The notes below the pieces were generated by a model. The model searched no databases. It saw only the letters and a list, made by a program, of their open reading frames with translations, and was not told the origin of the DNA. This document shows, one piece after another, positions 36,553-50,084 of a DNA stretch of 64,000 bases. Each line of letters opens with the position of its first letter. Positions within the stretch are counted from its first letter, which is position 1. The position numbers and the translations under genes were made by a program. This DNA is from Tigriopus japonicus. Its lineage: Eukaryota; Arthropoda; Copepoda; Harpacticoida; Harpacticidae. Location: assembly GCA_010645155.1 (NCBI GenBank), contig JAAGOF010000109.1, positions 129,420 through 193,419 on the forward strand, written 5' to 3'.

Positions 36553-38705
36553 TCTTATCAACTGTCTTCCTCTGGATCTGTTTTTTCCAATTATGCATGG
36601 AAATGACTTTTGCAATTGTCAGAAAAAGAGCGAGACGAGACGAACTAAAAATTTGAAAGAACCTCAATTGAAATCGGTCCAAGGACCTTTTGTGGTTTGT
36701 TCTCTCTAATTTATCACTCTCTAAAATTTTCATTCATTTTTTTACGTTTAGTTGCCATGGAAAAAAAGTACAGGGCTAGAAGCGAATTCTTAAAAGGGTG
36801 TGGTCATTCCTTGAATTTAGTAATAAATATCTTCATAAAACTTTTGGTCCTTTGTCCTTATAAATATACATCATTGAGTGAGGGCACAAAAAGAGAAAAA
36901 ATCTTTGAATATAGCAAAGATTACCGACCTATTCATTAGATAGTCAATCACATTTTATCATCACACTGGGCTTTGTTTTTATTAGCTTTTAAATTTACAG
37001 CAAAACAAACCCCAATGATGATGATGAAAATGGGACAAATAAAACAAATATTTTCTTTTAAAGAAATGACAATTACTAGCTAGATGTTGGAATACGGTTA
37101 TTTAAAACGCCCTCAACGAGCAATCAATTTTTTTCCAATAGGCACTAGTTCAAAATGACATCCATCACATGATTTTTAAAAATTTAACTTTATGAATGTC
37201 AGCTACTTTAATGTTTGCGTACTAATCTCATTAGATCCAAAATAATAAAATACAATGAATGATTCTTCTACAGTACAGGGTATTAAATTCGATCGGCTCC
37301 CGCAAATACAGTTCTACCGTCTCTCCTACTCAAGCTACAATAAATCTGAAGACAGATTTTGAAACTGGGGAGTTAGTGGCAGATTTTTTTTACTGACAAG
37401 TGTGTGGGACAAAGTTTTCACCACTTAAAATGTCCGATTTTACTGCCAATGATTTCCGTTTGCGGCCAAACACTTTCGCAGCCGATCTGGCACCGAATCA
37501 CACACATTCTTGACCATGTTGGGGTTCAGGACGTTGCTCCACACGTGCTTGATCTTTTCCTGAAGTGCCCCCACGTTTGGGTGCCTTCTCTTGTTGGCTG
37601 TAGTATTCAAATTATTGGGCGTTTTAAGAATTTGAGGGAAGAGGATTTTTGAATCTTATTCCAGATTTCCAGTTCCATTATCATGTTTGTGATTAACGAT
37701 TTTCCTATCCTCTCGAAATTACCATGGAATATTTTTTTTTGTTTGTTTTAACCGGTATGGGTGCAAAGATTAACATATTGTTTAATCCCCTCGTATTTTC
37801 TACTTGTGAGTATTTCATGTAATGCAACTTTTTCCCCTTTGAATTGATTTGAATGTGACTGCAAATCCAATTTCCGATGTGATTATCAATTATATTCTAA
37901 TGACGGTGAATGGCTTCAACCTTCATTTCCTTGAAAGCATTCCACTGAACCTCCATTTCGTATCCAACGATGTTAAGTAAGAAGCAAATCCATTACTGTG
38001 TGATCACTTTGGATCAAAATGCCAGCTAAATATTGGAAATTTGGCCAATCTTTATTTTGAACCAAAAGCATGGCAATCATCTGGAGGATGCTTTGAAAAT
38101 ATCGAGGCTTGGGAAAGGAGAAAGTATTGCCATCAGCTATTAGAAAATATTAGAAAACCTTTATAACTGCAATTTTCTGCAAAGTTTTCAAAGACTTTTA
38201 GTGCGTGCTCATAGTTGGAGATTCAATCTCAGAAAGACCTTATGCAAGTGTTCATGTTACAGGTAGATTCATTTTTATCATGTAACGTGGCTTCTTGGCC
38301 AAATCAACATTTTATTGCCCATTTATGGATGCATGCGAGTAATCATTGAAAGCTTCTAAGATTAATCGCTATCCTAGGATAATAAAACTGAAATCTTTCA
38401 ACCAAGTGGAAGAACTAGAACATCAAATTCACGTTCTTTGCGTTTTGGAACTTGAGGGAAATCGTACAAATATTGAGGCCAAAAAAGTAAACATAGTTGG
38501 TCTTAGGTGAAAATTTCGTCATATACCTAATTGATCGAAAGTAAAATGCAAATACCTTACTTCGTAAAGCTATAATTATTGTTTTGTTAAGAGCAATAGG
38601 TGGATAATTTAGAAAAGCTGTTTTTACATTATTGGGACAGAGTAAATGGTACTGTCAATCGTCCTTTTTCAAAACTGATCATCCCTCATTTAAAAAAATA
38701 AGCAT
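36553..38705. other. Intergenic region
   Basis: AT-rich with scattered short open frames and no recognisable gene, RNA or repeat border. Confidence 0.4.
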
Positions 38706-38789
38706 TTGGGATTTTTCCAAGGTGATCGGAGAGAAATGATCAGGTGGCGTTATATATACACAAAAAGTCTCTATACCAACACTACATCT

Positions 38790-40151
38790 ATGTCAAGGTC
38801 ACCAAAGAACCTTCTACTAGTTTCGAAAAAAACTGTGCTAAATTTGTCATGGCCAACCTTTTCGACAAGGTTATGCGGGACCTGCAGGAATGATAACCTA
38901 AGCAAAATTCAAACTTCACAAGATAATCCCCTCATTCCAGATCGTGGGGTAGTGGATCCTCTGTCACTGCTCTCCTCGTCCTCAATTTCATCTCACTCTT
39001 CGCGAGTGCGTCGAAGTCCCTTGGAGTTCAGTCACCCATTGCATATTGGTTCATCCATTTCGTATTTCCGCTCCCCAGCAGAGATTCAGCCCACGTCGAT
39101 GTCGTACATGCCCCCTCGACCTCGAAATCGGATTCAGACCCGCCGAACACTCCCATTCCAATTGGTTCCCCAACCACTTCTGGGTTACGCCCATTCACGG
39201 TCTTATGTAGGCGAGCCTCGACCCATTCAGATCGCTGATTTCCGATCTGAACCCAATATGTCCGGATATGAAAGGGACCCGTTGGAGAGCCAAGATACAA
39301 TGAGTGGATTTGATCCTGAGATCACTGATGATGATGGTAAGTAGTAAGGGAAGCTGTTAGGGGCACGACAAGTTTTGTTTTAGAAGATATTCTAAACATG
39401 AACAGTTGTTAAGTTCATATCAAAAGAAAGACGATTTTGCGGATTCAAAATATGAATCTAGAAATCACAGTTTACACCTAGACCTACTCGCAATCGTGCC
39501 TTCTGAAACAATTCCGTTAATGAATGTGATCTTTGATCATGAAGATTATATTTCTTTAATAACTTACAAACCAAGAGTATTTCCCAAACATTCAGCTCGG
39601 AGGCTATTGATCCGAATGCTTGGATATAAAATACATTTGACATACGTTCACAGATACTTATTCTTTTAACACTATTCTCTAGGGCCCTCCATACTTAATT
39701 TGTTTATACGGGAGAGAGGAAAATTTGCTTTATAACGCTTTGATCAGACTAAATTGCTCGTTCCAAGTTTCTCACAGTATTCTTTCAATTTTTTCAAATA
39801 ACCTGTAATTGGTCAAATTCAAAACGCATGCAAAATTGACACATCTTCGTCCATCTCAAAGATGGTCTCCAGTCAGATTGTTAAAGTAGAGCATCTATTT
39901 TAGGTCGATTTTTAAACACATGAAGTGGTCAAGACTTCATAACACCAATTCGACTGACGAGTTGAACGTGTTGCATCTTGGACCTTGTTTCCCATCTTTT
40001 TTTCTCTGTCTTTGCAGATCAAAGTGACCCTCGTACTCAATCATCCGCTCATCGAACTCGGGCCAAAGCAGCGGATATTCTGTCCATGTTGAACAGTTTG
40101 ACCGAGGATCTTCAAAACCAGAAACATCGTCTGAGATTCGGCTTCTTTTAA
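38790..40151 (+). CDS. Uncharacterised two-exon gene, Ser/Pro/Arg-rich protein
   Basis: Exon 1 (38790-39336) ends in phase 1 at GTAAGT and exon 2 (40018-40151) starts after TTTGCAG, giving 226 residues. The N-terminus is basic, hydroxylated and almost free of acids (MSRSPKNLLLVSKKTVLNLS), which would suit a mitochondrial presequence. The middle is Ser/Pro/Arg-rich and probably disordered. An acidic stretch (DPEITDDDDQSD) follows, and the end forms a likely helix (AKAADILSMLNSLTEDLQNQ) closing in RFGFF. I recognise no family. TATATATA lies only about 35 bases before the chosen ATG, so the start, or a missing upstream exon, is uncertain. Confidence 0.5.
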
Positions 40152-40978
40152 TGCAGCCCAAACCTCGGTTAACTCTTCATCTCGTATTCATCTTATTTAT
40201 CTTGTCTTGTCAACGTGTACAAAGTGTTTCATCACGATACATAATCAATATACGGATATATTGATCGAGTTCCATTTCCTAGTCACGATGAGAGTGGAGA
40301 TGTTCAACTGCAACCTGTCACACCTGAGGAACAAAGAGGATGATTCCCTAACGACGACGATTTTGTGTCCATGTGCAACTATTATTCGGCAATTTGAACT
40401 TGCTTTCATTTCATTCTCATGATTCACTCGTGAGAGGTAGATTTCCTTTATATTTAGCTGTGGTGGAATTTGGTTCTTAAAGAATATATTTGTAGCAGCT
40501 ACGGTGGGAATCAATATCTTTTTCGATATTGTCAGTAGAGCATCCATAACCATGGCCACAAGGGGTAGGCAAGGATGACTCAACGAAGGATATATTACAG
40601 AATACCACTTAAGGCCGAGTTACTACAATGAAAATTCAACGGAACATTTACTGCTTTGAAATAACCTCTAATTTTAGTACAATGCCAGGCCTTAAGCTGT
40701 ATTTCTGTTATTCGTCCTGAGTGGGGAAGGAAACAGACATCTTCAAATCATCAATTCTGTTGAAATTAAACCATCGATCACTTCCAAACAGGATCTTTCT
40801 TTTGGAAAGGTTGGTGTGGTGGTCTTGTACCAAGACATTTTTTGAAACACTCTTACCAAATTACAAATAAATAATACAATAAATACTATTTTTAGTCGAA
40901 GCTTGTTCTCGACCAAATGTACGATATATTATTCTCTTTCACGACATTATTAAAAAATACTGGCACATTAGTAAATTA
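40152..40978. other. 3' intergenic region between convergent genes
   Basis: It holds the 3' UTRs of the uncharacterised + strand gene and of the minus-strand exchanger. I see no coding region. Confidence 0.4.
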
Positions 40979-42820
40979 CTAATAAGTCACTTTGAATTCC
41001 ACAATAATTGCACCCGTGAGTAAAGCTAAATAAAGCCCAATAAGGATGAATCCATGCATCCTTGAAGCTTTAAACTTACTCAAAGGCATCATAAGAAATG
41101 ATGTCATGAGAGCAATTCCTAAAGAAGCTGACAAAACCAAGACCATGGGATTGAATTCTAGCGAAACTGGACGATTGCCGTTCTGAATCAATTCTTTAGT
41201 GAACGGAATTCCAATTCCCAAGAGCAGATTAAACAAGGGGCCCCCAAAACAAGCGGAGTAACCCATTCGAGGATAGCCTTGTTTGGCCATACTCGTATTG
41301 GTTATCAAATCACCGATGGAATTGCCCCAAGCCAAAACGGTCAGTCCAAGAATAGCATCGGACAGACCAAACAGGACCCCAATGGTCTTAAGTAAGGATA
41401 CGATCTCGTTAGCGATCAGATAAATCCAAATCACCGACACTCCAAAGCCAACATATGCAAAGAGGTCGTGGTATCGCGGTGGATGGTCTGGCGAAGAGGT
41501 ACATAGGATTAGGATAGCCAACGCTTGACTTATCATTATCACGAGCTCCCATAAGCTTAATCCCTGAAATATGGGCGTGAAGGCCACGGAAATGGAGAAT
41601 ATGACGAATTGCGGAGCCACCAGACATTGAATAATTGTCATGTGCTGACACCAACCACCATCTTCCAGGTCGCCATTAACAACGGGAATAGTGAGGTTTA
41701 ATAGAAAAACCACTGGGCTTCGGATGACTTCCCATATCTTGCGAACCCAAGATACTTCGCCGGATCGAAGAAGTCCCAAATCCAAAGGAAGTAATGCCTT
41801 TAGAACTTTGGTCAAAGGTTTTTCTGGTTCATGTGCATCTCCGATATTACTCAATGAAGGGCTCGGGTTTTCTCGCCGGAGGATCTGGGTATCGGGAATC
41901 TCCAAATCATTTTGGTCCTCAAGTTCGTCACTTTCAGTTACGGGAGGGCTTTCAATTACGGACACATTTGGAATGAAAATGTTCAAATTCGAGGTGGATG
42001 AGGCTTCCGATGATTCGTCGATTAAACTGGCTCCCAGTAATCCTTCCGATCTCCTTTGTCGATGATGAACGAGTCTTCCCACCAAGACCACCATTATGTA
42101 GACCACATAAAGCCCCAGAAACCCTAAGGCTTCGTACAAATGGATCTTCCCGCTAAAAAGAAGGAAATAATTGCATTATTAGACAAGAGCGACCAATCAT
42201 TCCGAAAAGGCAGTTTGAAACAACCCAATAGCGCTTTTCACCTGTAGAATATCCAAAAGGCCCAAAACCCAGCCCCGAGGTAGAAGATCACGTCTCGCAA
42301 GAACGGCCTTTCCATCAATTTGAACGGTTTGGTGATACATGTGGCACCCGAAACCACCGTCGTTACAAACACTCCAGCTCCAAAAAGTTCGCCGAGGACA
42401 AGTTCGGGTCGAGCTTGTGAAATGCCCGCCAAAGAGGAAAAGATATCCGGGGCACCATTACCAAAGGCCAAAATTGTGACACCAGCAATATTGTGAGACA
42501 GCCTAAAAGAGGCGTAATTGTTCTGAACGGTCGATAAGGTATTTTTTTTTAATCTTTTACCTTAAAGTACGGGAGATAACGGCTAGGTTGGGACAGAAAA
42601 AATCATCGGCACTTGTGGCTAGAGCTATGAAAAGGATCAGGATCCAAAGGATGAAGGCCAAAATGGCCAGGTAGTGATGGGCACTCTGGGAGCAGAAGTA
42701 GAAATCAATGTAGTCGATGAATCCTCCATCGGATTGACAATCCGGATTGTGTTGGACGAAATCGCATTGAGCTTGGCTCGTGTTCAGGTGATGAACAAAA
42801 TCACAATCTTTGGAATGCAT
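40979..42820 (-). CDS. SLC8B1: NCLX-like sodium/calcium (cation/calcium) exchanger
   Basis: Three exons are in phase: 42561-42820, 42242-42502 and 40979-42152, giving 564 residues from the ATG at 42820. NCLX exchanges Na+ or Li+ for Ca2+ across the mitochondrial inner membrane. Both ion-binding alpha repeats are complete: TILAFGNGAPDIFSS (alpha-1) and TVLAWGNSIGDLITNT (alpha-2). A long acidic cytosolic/matrix loop (SEASSTS...ESDELEDQND) lies between the two membrane halves. The N-terminal region is Cys-rich (CDFVHHLNTSQAQC). The usual N-terminal hydrophobic or presequence segment is absent, and the frame stays open upstream (KVFDLGAMHS), so a further 5' exon is likely. The human protein is a similar 584 residues. 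Confidence 0.88.
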
Positions 42821-42839
42821 GGCTCCCAAATCGAATACT

Positions 42840-44176
42840 TTAGTTCAGGTACATGTACTTGTTCATGTACATTTAGACATTCACACAAGTTATTGATTAT
42901 TATCGGATGAAAGTTTTTGTCACTCCTTGGGTATTTCTGACCACAAACATAACATCAGCGTTCATTCTTGATGATGCCCGTTGTGTCACTTTTCCTCTGT
43001 CACAAATTATGCTTGCGAATGAGCATAGTTTCTTTGTTTAAAAGGAAATTCCTCGTGGGAAGGTAAGAAGAAAGGTATGATCAAAAATACAAACATTTCC
43101 TGCAAGAGCAAATCAGCTGTTCCACAATTGAGTCTGTTTCGAGAGTGATATGTTGGAGGTAGACACGGGCAAACGAAGAAGCAACAGGACACGAGCAAAA
43201 ACACATCTCAACTGAAGAGAGACTACACGTAACCAAACTTTTGGAGGGAAACCAGGGGAACCTTTTCCGACCAGTGGCCCTTCCATTGTCCATGTGAAAA
43301 ATCTGCTCCCTTGTCAATAAACAAAGTTAACCCTTCACAGGTCACTTTTTGTAGGATCGGTGTTATTACGTTGTTTGTTGTTATTCTTAGCGATTCATAT
43401 GATCATTTGTGGGAGTTTTATAGAGAAATTCTAGTGAGTAGAAAGTCTTGTTGATTGCTCATGAAACCATGTAACGAGATGATAACTTTTAATTTGCTGC
43501 AAATTTCTGAAGCTGTTGTTCATCAAAAAGGGGAGCGCTCTTTGTTTGACAGATAAAATATTAAAACATGCTTCAGAGATAAAAAATTATTTTGTTTTTG
43601 TATGTTATATTTGTAGGTCTATTGTTATTTCAGTCTTTATTGTTATGCAAATTACATGTAAGCAATGAGTTTCGTCAAAATAGGAATGCCAATTTTTTTG
43701 TTCCAAAGCTTTCACAGTTTCAATCCAAGTATTTTATCACGAATTCGAACAAGGAAATAAATGGTACGGTTATGCAAAGTTCGTTGGTTAGTTACCCCGG
43801 TGGAATGAATCCCTTTCTAGTGTTTTGAAAATCCAATAGTTTCATGGTTTTGATCAAAACTGGCAATGGCCAACTCCTTATCATGGGAATATGGATGAAA
43901 AAAGCAATCCCTCATCGGAGGCTTTGAAAAAAAGCAAATTAGATCCCAAAAATATGGGAACATTAAGGCCACATCAAAGCACAAAAACAGAAATACAAAT
44001 GCCTCCCTGGGCACAAAGTGTATTGCCACGAGGTTTTCTGACTTAGAATCAAATATCCACAGAAGAGAACAAATTAGAATTTAAACGCAGACTATAAAGC
44101 ATAATAGAGGTTTGGTGAAAACACTAAGTTAGAGAACGCGAAAATTTCTTTCATTCTGATCCTTCAGACTCCACAG
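42840..44176. other. Upstream region of the exchanger gene
   Basis: I could not place the expected 5' exon. A minus-strand hydrophobic stretch (MFLLVSCCFFVCPCL, around 43160-43204) resembles a signal peptide but lacks a fitting donor. No other gene is seen. Confidence 0.3.
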
Positions 44177-44424
44177 CAAGGGTCGACAGCCGGTGGGTCG
44201 CGGTCCACATCTGGCCCAATGGGGATCGTTGGTGGGCCCACGAACAATGAGGAAAGTCCTAAATAATGGGCCCAAGAGACATCCATAATACTGTACTTGT
44301 GGGCCCAGAGGTCTTTGATTGTTGATTTGTGGGCCCATGAACCTGCCACCATCAGTATGGTGGCCCCCGACTTCGTCAAACCAGATTTGGTGGGCCTTGA
44401 CACAAAAATGGTTGCCGACCAGTG
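44177..44424. mobile_element. Decayed hAT-type MITE related to the copy at 12048
   Basis: The left end is CAAGGGTCGACAGCC and the right end, reverse-complemented, is CACTGGTCGGCAACC, both close to CAGGGGTCGGCAACC. The flanks CTCCACAG and CTCTAGAG match at 6 of 8 positions. The interior shares the GGGCCCAC-type motifs of the 12 kb copy. About 248 bp, and older. Confidence 0.65.
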
Positions 44425-47400
44425 CTCTAGAGTGCATCGTCCGCTTGCGATTACATTCGTAAGTATTATTCAAATCAGAGAACGAAGACGCTAAAAAAAG
44501 CTCGACTTCGTTATGGAAATGTTTCTACCTCATACAGCTTGCAAACTAGTTTCAAGCAAGTTTCAACAAGATTGTTATGAATGGAATATAAAGAACATTT
44601 ATTGGTTGAGAAGCAATCTACAATAATTGATCGGTTTGAATGAGATTTGGCACTTGTTTTGCAAATTACTTCAATTTGAAATAATTTCACACTTGAGTGA
44701 CCTCTTCAAAAGAGTATCAGAACACACATTTATTCAAGTCTTATCTTCAATACGAAAGAACGAACGGATTATGAAATTCAACGCGCGGCCGGTTCTTGAC
44801 TCAGCCAAACAAGTAATAAAAGTCAAAATATGATCACGTAATTTAATTGTCCACCTGAGCATTCCCTGGTAGCTTTTAGCACATTTTAGCACAAAGCTTT
44901 TCATTCATAAATTCCGCAATGCTAAGTGATAAGAGACTCTGTTCCAGAGCATTACAGATGGAATGTTGATGTTCTGTGGGCCTTTGTTTGTCTTGAGACA
45001 TGACCAAATTTTAAATGAATATACAGTTATTCTGATTGAGTTCATCAACGTTTATTGTCAAAGACCTCAACCCAATTTATCATTGATTCAATATACACCT
45101 GGAAGGATGTCAAAACACGCCTTAGGGCCGATTATTGTGCTAAAATATGATATTTTTGCAACAAAAATATGTTTTGTGAAGTTTTCATTGTATTGTTTGA
45201 CAGTAGAAAGTATAGAAAAAATGATTTTGGTTAATATCATCCTCGGAGTTGGCCAGATCATTGGAAGGATTAATTACTATGACCCTTTGTTTTACTCAGA
45301 CCTCAAGCCTTTTCAGGGCGTATCGGGGTATTGCAAAATACGCAGAAAACATTCCAAAAATGACCTGCTCCTGTTTCATTGCAAATTTTGTGAGCAGTGC
45401 TTGCCGAGTAATCTATTAATCAAATAGTCTATTTTTGTGGTATACAACCACAGCCCTCACATGAAGCTACATCATTTCTTTCTCAATGAGTTGTTAATTG
45501 CACCTTGGATAAATCTCGTTATCGTAACACGCTTTAGCTTGATCCTCGATAACATTGAAGTGAAGGGAATCTATTTTTGCTAACCCTTTGATACCTTCAA
45601 ATGACCTTGTTGTTCAGAGGGTTTCTCGAATAGTTTGTTCGGTTTTACTTGCTTTCTAGAATCAGATTTTTCGGCGATCAGTTGACCTTCATCCTTTTAT
45701 GCCTTCATTTTACGTTTTAACATACGTTTGATGAATCTGCAATCGTGAATCTTGGACTGTTAATATAATCATACGATTTTACGATCGCTTGTTCCGTATG
45801 TTCTAGCAACATTTCATGTCCAATGGAGGGTTTCAATTTAAGCTTGAAAATTTGCCAACAGATCAAACTACAGGGTGTCCCTTTCAAATTGACCACCTTG
45901 CCTCGGATTTAATGTTGTTTAGGAAGCTAAGTTGAGCTAACCAAAGAAAAAAATGACAATTTGAGCCATATTGTAGAAAACACAACTCTGTGTGCTTTTG
46001 CAAAATTTAAGGCCTCAATTCATGATCCCCTAACATGACTCTTTAGAGGGTGAAATTCAAAGCCAAAATTTGAAAAGAAAACAATTTAAGATCCAAGCTG
46101 CAATTTTGGCGACTACTTGAACACGAGGCTAGCTCTAAAATCAAGAAGCTTTGATATTCAGTGACCGATTTTGAAGCTTTGATTTAGATTTTCTATTGAG
46201 AATTGCCTACCTATTATTTGAGGCTCTTGTTTTCAAATATGGCATGCATAACTGTCTCCTAAGGGATTCATGGTCGAAAAGGGAACCAAACCGACCGAAA
46301 AAGTTCTTCTGATAAACTGTTTGTACCAAGTGCGGCCAAATAAAAGGAACAATGTTATGCACGAAAATAATTCCGAAGTCTGACGTTGCAAACAAAAAGA
46401 TTGAATCAATAAAATATTGAGTAAACTCTCTTCTTCAATTTGGAATATGTCTCATTCAAATTAGCTAAAGAATACCAAAGTTGCAGGATAATGGTAGAGA
46501 ATGCAAAAATATATCCGCAAATTTTGGCTGGCGATAGTATTCAGACCATTCCACCTAAATTTAGGGTTTCTTGCAACGTGCAGGTTACAAGTGCTACCGC
46601 CAAACCTAATCCGCACATAGATTGTTGCTAGTAGTTCTCAGCCGGCTAAGCCATGCTCCTGCAACTTCGTTGTTTTTTTTGGCCAATTTTAAAGAAACAT
46701 GTCCCAAATTGAAGAGAACAGTTCACTCACCATTTGCTTTTTAAAATTTCTTTTTGATCGCGGGTGCAGGTTATGGAGCTATTTCACTTCAAAACATTGT
46801 TCCAGTTATTTGGGCGCACCGGGTACTTGTGTGCTTGCCTCTGTTCGGAGACGGTAGAATTAACCAGGGACCCGCCAGCTCTAGAATCCTTGGCTTAACC
46901 GAAACCAATTCTTTTTCAGAAATTTTCTTTTTCTCCTTATTTTCATCGAACAAAACAACAATTAAGGTATCACCATGCATAGCTACAGTATCTACCATCT
47001 ATACTACTGAATGTCATTCGACCTTTTGCTTGGTTGGCAAAACAGTACAATGAACAGTCAAAAAGCAATTAATATTTTTTTCTCTCATATCTTTTTACAC
47101 ATTTATTATTCAAAGAATGAGTGTTCTTTCTGCCACATTTTAAACGTAGAAGATGCATATTTACTCCGTTCACTCATCATTTTAATCAAGATATTGGTGC
47201 ATCTTCAACGGAAAGCCGGTTCCTTTTTTTCCTGTCATTTTTCTAATTCTCAGTTCGATGGGAGGATCCGAAATTCTCGAGTCGGTGTTCAACTTTTCAA
47301 CTTGCATGCAATCTAGGGTTTGGTTAGCTACAGACTTCCAATGATGATTATCTTCTCATTTCAATTGAAGCCTGATTTTCACTTTAGATTTTTCTAGGTG

Positions 47401-48917
47401 TGTCATCGTCCCAACTGACGCCATGGAATCTGCCATTTTTTGGATGCCCTTTGCGCCCGGTGCAATGCAATGGTGCACAGCCATCTTCGTAGACATGTTG
47501 TAGATGAAGTCTTTTAAATGATATTTACCGCAAAATGTGTTTAGGATCTAGTTGACACGATTCCCTAGTATCTTTAAATTGGTTGGCATTTCCTTAGGTT
47601 TGGCAGGGCAACATAGTGGACAGTGGTGAGGTTAAAGTGGACGTCTTGTGTGTGCCACCTCATTCAGCCGTCAAATGTACGAGGAAAAAGAGAGAGTGCG
47701 TGGACGGACTTATTACTCACACACTCCCTTCATTTTAGCTGGAGGGCTTCAAAACGCCTTCTCAGATTCGCATTTTCTAGTAAGTTCCATTTGTTAGTGT
47801 TGAAATTTCTTGTCAAAAAATGTTTTTATTGCAATTCTTGTATACAGCAAGTACTTTTAAATCAGAATTTGCTCATGAAGTGCTGTGGCACTCTGCATCG
47901 AAATCAATAGAAAGTGTGCATGATATTTCGATTATTTTACAACACCTAAAGCTTACAATTAATCAATCTTTTTCACTGACTTTGTCCAATCGCAGGAACA
48001 ATAAATTACTAGTGGAAAGGGTTATGGCCGAGGAAAAGTGCTTGATTTCGATTTTCTTTATTTAATTCTTTTTTCAAATAATGTGACAGTAGAGACAAGC
48101 AAAAATAGCATGGGATTTTTTTTGTGTCAATTACAAAAATGCGACTTAAATTGGCAAGGGTTAATTTCCATTTTTAGGCATGATTTTGTTGGCCCTCCTT
48201 CCTTTTGACATTTCTCCAGATTTGAGAGAATTATCTCAACTGTTTTGATCTATATTTTTTGGTCTCTGCACAAATTTTGAAAAGGTTTTTTAAATCAACA
48301 TAAAACAACATTTCAAATCTGGGCCCTAACAGTTCCAAACCAATTATTTCATCGGCTATTATTGCTCATGTTTGGTAGAGCTTCTAGAACGTGTTGGTGC
48401 AAATTTTTATCCAGATTTTTTGTTAAGTTCTGCTGTTCTCTAACAATAGTGCATAAAATTCAAAAGCAACCAAATAATTTACCCCTTAAACCATCGATTG
48501 AGCATCCCATACATTTTTTAATCACGATTTTCCATTTAGCTTCAAGGTACTGTTCACAACTCTCTACCAATATCATGGTTGGCCATGTTTCATAAACCAT
48601 ATCTGAAGTAACAGTAGTAGTTGTAGTGATCTGCACTACAGTCCAACATTTTTTTCGTGTTGGGCCAAACCTTGTCGGATCAAGTACGAGTCGTTGGATG
48701 GAGCTGAATGAGGTTCTTTAGGTGTGTGTTTAGGACTAGAAGGGGAGGCTCGTCATGCGTTTGAGCCGGCCTCATCATTGTAGACAAGCTCACGGATAGG
48801 AGATTTCCACGTCTAGCTTTTCGTTGCTAACCTGGATTCCGTTTCAGACAAAGTTTAGCTTCAAGCCAAGCCACAACTCTCAGTTCTTTCTCCCACTGTT
48901 CTCAAAACATCTGCAAA
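44425..48917. other. Gene-poor region upstream of the GST pair
   Basis: Several short open frames but none with a recognisable product. It contains two inverted, related fragments (46322-46386 and 46755-46815) and a lone mariner-like end, TACAGGGTGTCCC, near 45870. Confidence 0.4.
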
Positions 48918-49643
48918 ATGCCGGTCGAACTTCATGGAATGCCCGCTTCTGCCCCTTGCCGAATTGTGGCCATGACCTTGGAATGCTTGGAAGTCCCTTA
49001 TGAATACAAGACCGTGGACCTGATGGCTGGAGACCATATGAAGCCCGAATACCTGAAAATCAACCCTCAACATAACATTCCAACTCTGGTGGATGGCGAT
49101 TTTGCTCTGAATGAGAGCAGAGCCATTGCCGCTTATGTGGTCAATGCCCATGGCAAAGACTCAAAACTCTATCCCACTGAGCCCAAAGTTCGAGCCGTGG
49201 TTGATAAATGCATGTATTTCGACATGGGCGTGTTCTACAAAGCCATTGGTGATATGATCGTAAGTTCCCGGAACCACATTCCATTATTGCCAAACCTCTA
49301 CGTATAACCATGATTCAATTGGATATTCTTACAGTACCCCAAGATGTTCGAGGGCAAGGATCCCGCTCCCACTGCCGCTGATAAACTCAAGGAGGTTCTC
49401 GGTTGGATCAATGATATGGTCAAGAAAACCGGCTACGCCGCTGGAACCGATTCCATGACTCTGGCCGATTTATGCTTCGTCGCTTCTTTCAGCACTTTGG
49501 TGGAAGCTGGATGCTACGACGTGTCTGGTTTCACCGAGTTGAATGCTTGGTTCGAGAAGGTCAAGGGAGAAATCAAGAACTACGAGAAGGCCAACGGCGA
49601 AGGAGCCACTGCCATGGGCAATTGGTACAAGTCTAAGAAGTGA
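48918..49643 (+). CDS. Glutathione S-transferase, Delta/Epsilon type (GST 1)
   Basis: Two exons (48918-49259 and 49335-49643) give 216 residues, the normal length of a cytosolic GST. It conjugates glutathione to electrophiles in the cytosol. Seen: the N-terminal thioredoxin-like domain with a catalytic Ser in MPASAPCR, the cis-Pro motif HNIPTL, the glutathione-binding ESRAI, and the C-terminal helical domain with GYAAGTDSMTLADL (N-capping box). The family is typical of arthropod detoxification. The start is certain: ATG, then VELHGMPAS. AATAAA follows at about 49693. It lies head-to-tail with the second GST, and both share the intron position just before YPKM. Confidence 0.95.
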
Positions 49644-49692
49644 AGTTGACGTTTTAAACTATGATATTTTTCTGACGTGAAATTGATTGGAA

Positions 49693-49698
49693 ATAAAC
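49693..49698 (+). promoter_or_regulatory. Polyadenylation signal of GST 1
   Basis: AATAAA about 50 bases after the stop codon. Confidence 0.6.
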
Positions 49699-50084
49699 TT
49701 TTATGACACTGAATTGGAATTAAAGGCTCAAACTTGAAACCTCGCTAGGTTTTTGAGCTTCCGAAAACTTTGAGAAGTGATTATGGTCCATTCTGAAACT
49801 TTTCTCGGCTTCCAAAGCATTCAATTAGACAAGTTTTCAATATCTTGAAAACTGAATATTTCTCTTTTCAAATGTTTGTGGCCAACTATTTTTTGTTTTA
49901 TTCTCAATCCTCTGGTTTTCATTGCTTGGGCTTTGAAGGGGGGATATTAGTTCTTATCTCGATATGCGGTTATAGAACTAATCAACCCAATATTTCACTA
50001 TTGATGGGCGTAACTTTTTTTCTGGTTAAAGTTGCTAGTCCTGATTTTGTATAACGATATTCACAATTTCAAATATCTATCAGC

